DNA of 64,000 nt from CAVTLG01 sp963735495 (GTDB taxonomy: Bacteria > Chloroflexota > Ktedonobacteria > Ktedonobacterales > Ktedonobacteraceae). Numbering within the stretch: position 1 is the first letter of the stretch; each line of letters starts with the position of its first letter. Location: NCBI GenBank assembly GCA_963735495.1, contig CAVTLG010000003.1, positions 1 to 64,000 of the forward strand, read 5' to 3'. Shown one piece after another: positions 38,858 to 45,310 of the stretch. Position numbers and translations under genes: made by a program. The notes below the pieces were generated by a model. The model worked only from the letters and a program-made list of their open reading frames with translations. It did no database searches and was not told the DNA's origin.

Positions 38858-39214
38858 GTTAACTTCTCCTAATTACCCCTTTTCACAATACAACGGCGGT
38901 AGACGCATACCCCGTGAGCTGCTCAAGTAGAGCGATATGCCTGCGGCTCACGCTATCTTCTCGCAGTCCATCTATTAGTATAACCTAATATGCGGGTTTT
39001 TAGCAGGATTTTCGCGGCCAATTTGACCTTATATCCTATTTTTGATTACTCTATCATCGTTATCACGTGATTGAGATAGTTAGGCATTAAAAAAAATTAA
39101 GATATCGATGCTATCAGTATGAGGTTATTTGCAAAAAAGACTGCGAGAGTGTATATTTATGTAAGGAAGTGCAATTAGTGCTTTCAATTCAGACTCAGCC
39201 AAAAGGACTACAGA
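38858..39214. other. AT-rich intergenic region
   Basis: No gene. It lies between the divergent GCS2 and ferritin-like genes and should hold their promoters. There is a run AAAAAAAATTAAG at about 39090. Confidence 0.5.
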
Positions 39215-39541
39215 ATGGGTTTCGATCAATACCATGAACCTGTTAACGAATTGTCGCAAGCTACGCGGACGTTTGCTCGAGTGATTACATCTCTGCAAGA
39301 GGAGTGTGAAGCCATTGGGTGATATCAACAGAGAACCTCATTAGAGCAAGATCCCGAAGCAAAGAAAATCTTGCTCCGTGCTCAGTCCGAGGAGTTCCTA
39401 CACTTCGCTATGGATCTGGAGTTCTTGCTTCGTCGCCACCCACAATGGCGAATCGCTGTTCAGAGTGTCCTATTTAAACCTGGTGATATTATTGCAAATG
39501 CAAAGCACGGGGAAGCAGAGCTGGAAGCGTCAGAACAGTAA
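39215..39541 (+). pseudogene. EncFtn-like ferritin-family protein with an in-frame TGA
   Basis: The ATG at 39215 opens MGFDQYHEPVNELSQATR, then SLQEECEAIG, a TGA at codon 36 (39320-39322), then YQQRTSLEQDPEAKKILLRA, SEEFLHFAMDLEFLLRRHPQ and a short tail ending at the TAA at 39541. Encapsulated-ferritin proteins have EE-x-E-A-x-x-WY-x-QR and an E-E-x-x-H motif; both are here, with the TGA exactly where the conserved Trp is expected (TGG to TGA). Length is near the family's. It therefore looks like a single-base nonsense mutation, a sequencing error or UGA-to-Trp readthrough. No encapsulin shell gene is in this window and no clear targeting peptide is at the C-terminus. Confidence 0.75.
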
Positions 39542-39645
39542 TTTGCCAGTCGCAGTAATATCTGTACACCCCTCAAACGCTCTTTTAGGATAGTAGCACT
39601 TTTCCGCGTAGCGTCTTTCTTTAGAAAGTTTCTACTATTCTTGTA

Positions 39646-39685
39646 GGGATACAGGTCATCCTTTCAACATGATGACCTGTATCCC
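39646..39685. terminator. Strong stem-loop
   Basis: GGGATACAGGTCATC (39646-39660) and GATGACCTGTATCCC (39671-39685) give a perfect 15-bp stem with a 10-base loop, followed by TATTTC. It lies between the ferritin-like gene and the convergent nitroreductase, about 200 bases from the latter's stop. The rest of 39542-39884 holds no gene. Confidence 0.8.
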
Positions 39686-39884
39686 TATTTCGACTGCCAC
39701 ATTTCTGACCTGGAAAGCCTGGAGTATGCTCTCCCTATCCCCCACACATCCCCATCCCAAATATTGAGCCTCGTCTCCCTGCCCCACTTTGCTACTGGCG
39801 AGAGAAACAAGAGGCGCGCTTCAGGCCCAACGAGAACGAGTGCTCTTGCTTCTCTTCCCTCTTCACCCGCCAGGAGACAGTGCA

Positions 39885-40493
39885 CTATGACAACCATGTT
39901 GTCTTCACTGAATAGTGGGTAGGTATACGTGCAGAGCGAGTGACTTTGGGATAGCCAACATAAATAAAACCCACGATGTGATCCTGAAGAGCCAGGCCGA
40001 ACCAGCGCTTAACGACCGGATCATAGGCGGTGTCGCCTGTACGCCACAATGTTGCCAGTCCCATCTCTTCAGCCGTTAAGAGCATGTTCTGGACCGCCGC
40101 CGCCGTCGCTTCGATATTCTCAATCAGCAGTCCTTCCTGATGCAACGCACCTCTCATTGTCGCAACAATAATGACAGGGGCACGTAGCGGCTTATTGCGT
40201 TCCCTTAACAGCTTAACGCGTTTTTTCTCTTCAGGGAGTCCTTCGTCGTATTTTTCCATACGTGCTGCTAGCGATGCGGCCATCGCATCACCTAATCTCT
40301 CACGAGCAGTTCCTGTTACGACAAAAAAGTGCCATGGCTCGGTTACATGGTGGCTGGGCGCATAGACAGCGGCTTCCAGCATTTGCTCAATCTGTGCCTG
40401 CGTTGGTTGCTCCTGTGTGACCTGACCAACGCTACGTCGGTGCTTGATGACGTCCAATACTCGTACGGCTGGCGCATTTAGTACAGCGTTCAT
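39885..40493 (-). CDS. Nitroreductase-family protein
   Basis: From MNAVLNAPAVRVLDVIKHRR (ATG at 40493), 202 residues. FMN-binding pattern KHRRSVGQ, the VYAPSHHVTEPWHFFVVTG region (family: A.Ap.a.n.qPw.f), then QNMLLTAEEMGLATLWRTGD and GFIYVGYPK near the end. Such enzymes reduce nitro, quinone or related compounds with NAD(P)H. Substrate unknown. Intact. Confidence 0.9.
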   Translation of the reverse strand: MNAVLNAPAVRVLDVIKHRRSVGQVTQEQPTQAQIEQMLEAAVYAPSHHVTEPWHFFVVTGTARERLGDAMAASLAARMEKYDEGLPEEKKRVKLLRERNKPLRAPVIIVATMRGALHQEGLLIENIEATAAAVQNMLLTAEEMGLATLWRTGDTAYDPVVKRWFGLALQDHIVGFIYVGYPKVTRSARIPTHYSVKTTWLS

Positions 40494-40892
40494 ATGGCTT
40501 ACTATCTCCACTAGAAGAAATACTCTTCATGGTTTCATATTAGCATGGAACTACTATAAAACCGTTTTCCTGTGAAATGTATCGCAAGCTTCTTTCTGAT
40601 CACTTACGATAGAGGGGCGAATCTAAAATATCCCCTTCGTTTTACACGTACAAGAAGTGCTATTTTTACCGATTTCGTCGGCAATTTACCACTACACCCC
40701 AGAAAAAAGTACTTTCGGTATTTCTCACGCCCTGCTGTCTTTTCATAAATAAACACCTTCTATCCTTCTTAAATAAGATGCAAAAACACTGCGTCATCTA
40801 ATGACAGATGTACTCACATAAGACAGCGAGTACATCTGAACAACAATAACGCCTTTCTTCTTCAGGGATAGCATCCAAAACCAACCGGATCG
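40494..40892. other. No recognised gene
   Basis: AT-rich stretch between the nitroreductase start and the VIT1-like gene stop. No supported coding frame, repeat or hairpin stands out. Confidence 0.5.
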
Positions 40893-41945
40893 TCAAGCAT
40901 TTCCTAACAGAAATGCCACTGCAAAGACGAGAGCTCCACCACCAACCACCTGCACGATAGAAAGCCACCAACTGGTTCCGAAGAACTTATGGCGGATCGC
41001 AGCAATCACTACGAGCTCAACCGCAACGACAACATAAGCCGTCGTTAGCGCAAGGTGAATATTCGGCAGGAGGAAAGGTAATGCGTGTCCCAGTCCACTG
41101 AGAAATGTCATCAGACCCGTGACGCCTCCACGCAGAAATGGTTTGCCGCGCCCGGTGAGTTCGCCATCGTCGGAGAGCGCTTCAGAAAAGGCCATGCTAA
41201 TGCCTGCGCCTAAAGCTGAAGCCAGGCCGATGATAAACGTTGTGAATGGGTTATGCGTTGCGAAAGCCACTGAAAATATCGGAGCCAGCGTCGAAACAGA
41301 ACCATCCATTAAACCCACTAAGCTCGGCTGGACTATTTGCAAAACAAAGTCCCGCGATGCGTCTTCCGCAGGAGCCTCTTCTGGCTGACTGCGCGTTGCA
41401 GCCGGGTTGTTAGGTCCTACTAACATTCCGGCATTGGGAGTAACGGGCATATTCCACGCGGGGTGAAGTGCCGGTTGCGCCTGCATTGCTTGCGCCTGCA
41501 TGAGTTGCGCTTGCATCGCTTGCGTTTGCGTCAGTTGCGCCTGGATCGCTTGCAGTTGAGCCTCTATCCCTTGCCCCTGCATTGGCAAAGGCTGGGACTG
41601 TACCGTTCGTGCTTGCATTGGCAAAGGCTGGGACTGCGCAAGAGGGCTTTGCCCTACGTTGATGCTGTACCATTGCTGATTAGCGCCCGCGAAGCTGACT
41701 CTCATGACAGGTGCGCCATCCGCTCCAAGCGCAGGCTGTGCGCCTTGCGGAAAATTCATGCCATTGGGTGGAGTCTCCTGCGGTTGCCCATTCACTACAG
41801 GTATGCGCCCTCCCGTAACAACTGGCGGCGTAATTTGCCATCCTCTCATGGGGGAAGCGGCCTGCCAATCATCCCCAGCTAGCGGTGGTGCATATGGGCT
41901 GACCGGTCCATCATCCCCGAAGGCTGTCGGTGCATAGTTTGTCAT
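40893..41945 (-). CDS. VIT1/CCC1-like transporter with a Gln-rich N-terminal extension
   Basis: A 350-residue protein. Residues 1-200 are low-complexity and probably disordered: Pro/Gly-rich, then repeats such as QSQPLPMQ and many MQAQ units. Residues 205-350 hold about five TM helices of the VIT1/CCC1 iron-manganese transporter family, starting VGLMDGSVSTLAPIFSVAFA, then LASALGAGISMAFSEALSDD. Relatives move Fe2+ or Mn2+. The low-complexity N-terminus is unusual. A ferritin-like gene lies 1.35 kb away, so this may be an iron-handling area, though the two are not in one operon. Confidence 0.8.
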   Translation of the reverse strand: MTNYAPTAFGDDGPVSPYAPPLAGDDWQAASPMRGWQITPPVVTGGRIPVVNGQPQETPPNGMNFPQGAQPALGADGAPVMRVSFAGANQQWYSINVGQSPLAQSQPLPMQARTVQSQPLPMQGQGIEAQLQAIQAQLTQTQAMQAQLMQAQAMQAQPALHPAWNMPVTPNAGMLVGPNNPAATRSQPEEAPAEDASRDFVLQIVQPSLVGLMDGSVSTLAPIFSVAFATHNPFTTFIIGLASALGAGISMAFSEALSDDGELTGRGKPFLRGGVTGLMTFLSGLGHALPFLLPNIHLALTTAYVVVAVELVVIAAIRHKFFGTSWWLSIVQVVGGGALVFAVAFLLGNA

Positions 41946-42135
41946 TTCGCTGTTTTTCCTTCAGTCCTCTATATTACTTGTATGCAACTGTGGCTGTCAT
42001 ACATTTATCTATATGGATAGTCTAATTAAAGACTATATGATGCTGCAAAGTTTTTCCAAAGAATATGCCCATTCCCGTACTTATGGATAGGAAATAGCGG
42101 GCATTTCCTCACGACAAAGATACAAAACGACCCTA

Positions 42136-42372
42136 TCATGACTCACCTGTGTATGAGGGATTCACGTAAGCGCTGTGAGCTGAAAGATGCTCGTCGTTTC
42201 TCTTGCCCTTGTGTTGAAAAGAAAAACCCACGCTACAACAACCGCCTCCAACTGCGGCGAAGATCATCGTCAAGAATATAACTCCATGTAGGAGCGCGAC
42301 GAGTGCCAATCCATAGAGACAGAGTGTAGCACCCATGCTCAATACGAGAATGAGCGACGAACGGCTTACCAT
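42136..42372 (-). CDS. Small membrane protein
   Basis: A 78-residue protein with two hydrophobic helices (LILVLSMGATLCLYGLALVA, then LTMIFAAVGGGCCSVGF) and a hydrophilic tail. Codon use fits its neighbours but no family is recognised. Confidence 0.5.
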   Translation of the reverse strand: MVSRSSLILVLSMGATLCLYGLALVALLHGVIFLTMIFAAVGGGCCSVGFSFQHKGKRNDEHLSAHSAYVNPSYTGES

Positions 42373-42865
42373 TTTTTAACCCTCCTGGACCATCTCTCGT
42401 TGCTCTTAACCAACAGAGACAGGTCGTACATCTCTCAAACCTGGTGAGCAAGCTTTTCTTGCTAAAAAGGGTTCCTGGGATATCCTCGGCATTCACTGTC
42501 ATCAACTACCGCTACTCCTCTGCGCCAATTTAGAGTAGTTAGGCATATCACAAAATAACCCACACACAAGGTCAACTAAAGGTTAACTCTAAAAATCAGT
42601 CTACAGGCTGTATCAGAAAGTTTCAAGTCATTGTCCTGTTTACCAGGACTTGTTGGTATCCAGCAGTGAAGATTCTAGAGATAACGGCCATGAGATCCAT
42701 GCTATTCGCCAGCAGAAAAATACTCAAAAATAACAATTTCCATTTAAAAATGCATCAAGTATACTATTGCTACTCTTAATGCATTCAGAATTGGAGTAGT
42801 CTGGCCATGTGCCAATTTTTCACAACTGTGAAGTATGGATCTTCCAACAATTTTTCTTATCTCTC

Positions 42866-42925
42866 AGAGAGTGTTTGGTTTCAGCTCACAACTGACGAAA
42901 AGTGTGCGCGTTCCAAACACTCTCT
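42866..42925. repeat. 13-bp perfect inverted repeat in a gene-poor stretch
   Basis: AGAGAGTGTTTGG (42866-42878) and CCAAACACTCTCT (42913-42925) with a 34-base spacer. The region 42373-42948 has no supported gene. Confidence 0.75.
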
Positions 42926-42948
42926 CAGGAAAGTAGACGATAGCAGTA

Positions 42949-43299
42949 GTGACAGACACATTTTCGCTATGTCGTGCTCAGTTACCTATCCTTTCAATGC
43001 CAGCAGCAAAGAGAGATGTGAGCTTGAGCCTGATGGTGACAGCCCACACAAACATTTCTCGTTTCGCGCAACTACTGGCCCCAATACCACTTATATCATT
43101 GCACGCACTTATGCAGCTCTATTTACAAACGCGTACTCTTGTCTGGCCATGGGTACCTTGTCTGGCCGCGAACGCATCCAGGCATACGTTTTTTGAGCAG
43201 GACGAAGACGTTCTCGGGCCCTATTTTCGCTCAATTATTGCGTCGTACCCGCACTGTGCCTGCGGGACAAGAGAGCATAGAGCCGGAGTGCAACGATGA
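42949..43299 (+). CDS. Possible small protein coupled to the next gene
   Basis: An open frame of 116 codons whose TGA overlaps the next gene's ATG (ATGA at 43296-43299), which is typical of translational coupling. The product has a hydrophobic middle (LLAPIPLISLHALMQLYL) but no recognisable domain, and other frames are open here too. The start is uncertain; low confidence. Confidence 0.3.
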   Translation: MTDTFSLCRAQLPILSMPAAKRDVSLSLMVTAHTNISRFAQLLAPIPLISLHALMQLYLQTRTLVWPWVPCLAANASRHTFFEQDEDVLGPYFRSIIASYPHCACGTREHRAGVQR

Positions 43300-43640
43300 A
43301 AAAACGCGTCATCTGGCCGCTCTTGCTGCTCTGTTCCAGCCTGCTGACCGCGCTTGTGGTGTTCCTCGCGCCAACAATCAGCATCCGCCCGCTGGTGGTC
43401 ATGTGGTTTCTGTTTATCTGCCCCGGCATGGCATGGGTGCGCTTACTGCGCCTGCATTCCAACCTGGCGGAGTGGACCATTGCGCTGGCACTTAGCATTG
43501 CGCTTGATGCGCTCGTAGCAGGCATATTTCTCTATGCCAGAGCCTGGTCTCCTGCGTCCATTTTTCTAGTACTTTTGTTGCTTTGCAGCACAGGCGCTTT
43601 TCTGCAAATGATCGTAGATGCCTTTTTTATCAAACTATAA
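43296..43640 (+). CDS. Membrane protein, about four TM helices
   Basis: A 114-residue, strongly hydrophobic protein: KKRVIWPLLLLCSSLLTALV, VVMWFLFICPGMAWVRLL, then EWTIALALSIALDALVAGIF and a fourth helix. The order resembles the N-terminal part of DUF1616-type proteins, but that is only a resemblance. Its ATG overlaps the preceding open frame's stop. Confidence 0.6.
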   Translation: MKKRVIWPLLLLCSSLLTALVVFLAPTISIRPLVVMWFLFICPGMAWVRLLRLHSNLAEWTIALALSIALDALVAGIFLYARAWSPASIFLVLLLLCSTGAFLQMIVDAFFIKL

Positions 43641-44055
43641 AATTCACGGTTCGCTCATTTTTCGAACGGTTTTGAAGAATTGTGCTCTCAAAGGTGACAC
43701 TTTCTGCCATGAAACTGGAGCAGCACTTCACTTTGATAAAAATACATGACTTTGGCCTAACGTACTTTTGCCAAGTAGGGTAAAGATACCGTTTTTGCGG
43801 CAACGAAGCACCAGGAAAAACATGAGGACTTCTCCTCATAGCAACCTGAGAAAAGTTAGGGTAAAGATAGTATGGTGGCCCGGTCTTTCTACACGTCGCA
43901 TTCTCGGCCTCTGAGGAACAATAGCATGGGGAGGTGCGATTGCCCGCGCCAATCTCGCACAAAGCGACGCGGGAAACTTGGGCATGTGGTACAATGGAGG
44001 AGTATACGAGCACCATTGGGTGTACGATGCTACTTTTCAGCATAAAGGATATTCT
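43641..44055. other. No recognised gene
   Basis: The phrase TAGGGTAAAGATA occurs twice (about 43778 and 43857), about 80 bases apart. No coding frame is supported. Sequence just upstream of 44056 carries a ribosome-site-like AAAGGA. Confidence 0.4.
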
Positions 44056-44310
44056 ATGGGATACCAACACTCTTTTCATGTAGAAGACGTGACGTGCGAG
44101 CACTGTGATACGCGTGTTCGCAACGCGTTACTGGCTCTTCCAGGAGCACAGACTGTAGAGCTTACCCGGACTCCCCAGGATGAGGCTACGGTTCTCTTCA
44201 CGACAACCGAAATCCTTGCCCCTGAGCAGATCGAGACAGCCATTACTCAGCAATCAATTGGAACGACTCATCACTATCGCGTCCGATGGGATGCCTCCCC
44301 AACAGTTTGA
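44056..44310 (+). CDS. Heavy-metal-associated (HMA) domain protein
   Basis: An 84-residue protein from the ATG at 44056 with the CXXC metal site in VEDVTCEHCDTRVRNAL and the ferredoxin-like order expected of CopZ-type copper chaperones (LPGAQTVEL, then ATVLFTT and IETAITQQSI). It binds a soft metal ion, probably Cu+. No copper ATPase is nearby. Confidence 0.8.
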   Translation: MGYQHSFHVEDVTCEHCDTRVRNALLALPGAQTVELTRTPQDEATVLFTTTEILAPEQIETAITQQSIGTTHHYRVRWDASPTV

Positions 44311-44440
44311 AGATAGATCCAGACACATTTTCCCGGTGTTTTCCTATGAAGCAAGAGAAGAAAGTGACAACTGGAGAAGTATTTGAGAAGGAAAACGACC
44401 CCTGTAAGCCAAAACAGGGAAATCCATCGAAATGCTTGAC

Positions 44441-44505
44441 CATCTCTCGTCTTCTGATCTATTATAGACCCACTGAGTCTATAATAGATCAGAAGACGAG
44501 AGATG
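44441..44505. repeat. 29-bp perfect hairpin
   Basis: The arms at 44441-44469 and 44477-44505 are perfectly complementary over 29 bases around a 7-base loop (CCACTGA). The arms begin CATCTCTCGTCTTCTGATCT. The stem is AT-containing and no T-run follows. It lies about 100 bases upstream of the TIR/CHAT locus. Confidence 0.95.
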
Positions 44506-44602
44506 AAGTATTGGGTTTTGTATGACACACATTTGGCACTATCGATAGCTGCAATATCCAACAATTCTGAGGTAAAATAGCAAATGGAGGAGAAAACGAT
44601 GA

Positions 44603-45286
44603 ATGAATCAGCACAATGCACAATCTGGACATGACTGGAATATCTTTGCGCGCGAGCTAAATTCTGTCCTTCAGCAACACGGACTGGATTTAGAGCACCT
44701 GGATGAGCACATAGGCGTGCATCAGCTAACGCAACGTCGCCTGATCCAGTCATTGGATACACCGGAGAGCCTCCCGGTCTTAAGCGACGAGGAAATGCAG
44801 CAACTCATTCAGGCATTGCAGCTTGCTGAATCAGAGATCTTACACCTGAGAGCGGCTATGCTCGCTACGGCCATACACAGAGAACTGCTCTTACATATTC
44901 AAGAGGATGACGCACAACTGGCAGCAGAGCAGACTTTCTCTATCATTTTCCAATCACTGCAAAAGCACGAGCGCAATCTGGGGAATAAGCGCAAAGGCGA
45001 TTTCGGGGGCATCGAAGATCCTGGGCTTGACTACCTGCTGACGCCGGCATGGAACAGGATCGATAGCGGCTGGGAACTGCTGGATCAGAGCAAACATACA
45101 AACGGCCATTCTCACGCCAGTGTAGAGAAAGCCCATCAGGCTCGCGGCAATTTTCAAGTCGCCAGCGATCTTATCAAGAGGCTGCCCGCTGTTATACGTC
45201 AGAAGCCAGCCAGTAAGCACGCGTATAACGCAGCTCAAAAGGGCTTATCATCCGCCACAAAACGGCTGACAGAGCTGGGTGAGTAA
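44603..45286 (+). CDS. Hypothetical helical protein heading the TIR/CHAT locus
   Basis: A 227-residue, mostly helical protein from the ATG at 44603 (GGAGGAG upstream). The N-terminal 60 residues (IFARELNSVLQQHGLDLEHL, then LTQRRLIQSLDTPESLPVLS) look like an atypical helix-turn-helix domain, followed by helices with LQLAESEILHLRAAMLATAI and a C-terminal part ATKRLTELGE. No known family. Its stop lies 25 bases before the TIR-NB-ARC start, so the two are almost certainly one operon. It may regulate the locus or act as an adaptor. Confidence 0.75.
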   Translation: MNQHNAQSGHDWNIFARELNSVLQQHGLDLEHLDEHIGVHQLTQRRLIQSLDTPESLPVLSDEEMQQLIQALQLAESEILHLRAAMLATAIHRELLLHIQEDDAQLAAEQTFSIIFQSLQKHERNLGNKRKGDFGGIEDPGLDYLLTPAWNRIDSGWELLDQSKHTNGHSHASVEKAHQARGNFQVASDLIKRLPAVIRQKPASKHAYNAAQKGLSSATKRLTELGE

Positions 45287-45310
45287 CGGTAGCAAGGGGT
45301 TTCTACACCA

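Noticed and set aside
39215..39541. Selenocysteine-containing protein
   Set aside because: The family has Trp at the TGA position, not Cys, and there is no obvious SECIS-like hairpin directly after it.
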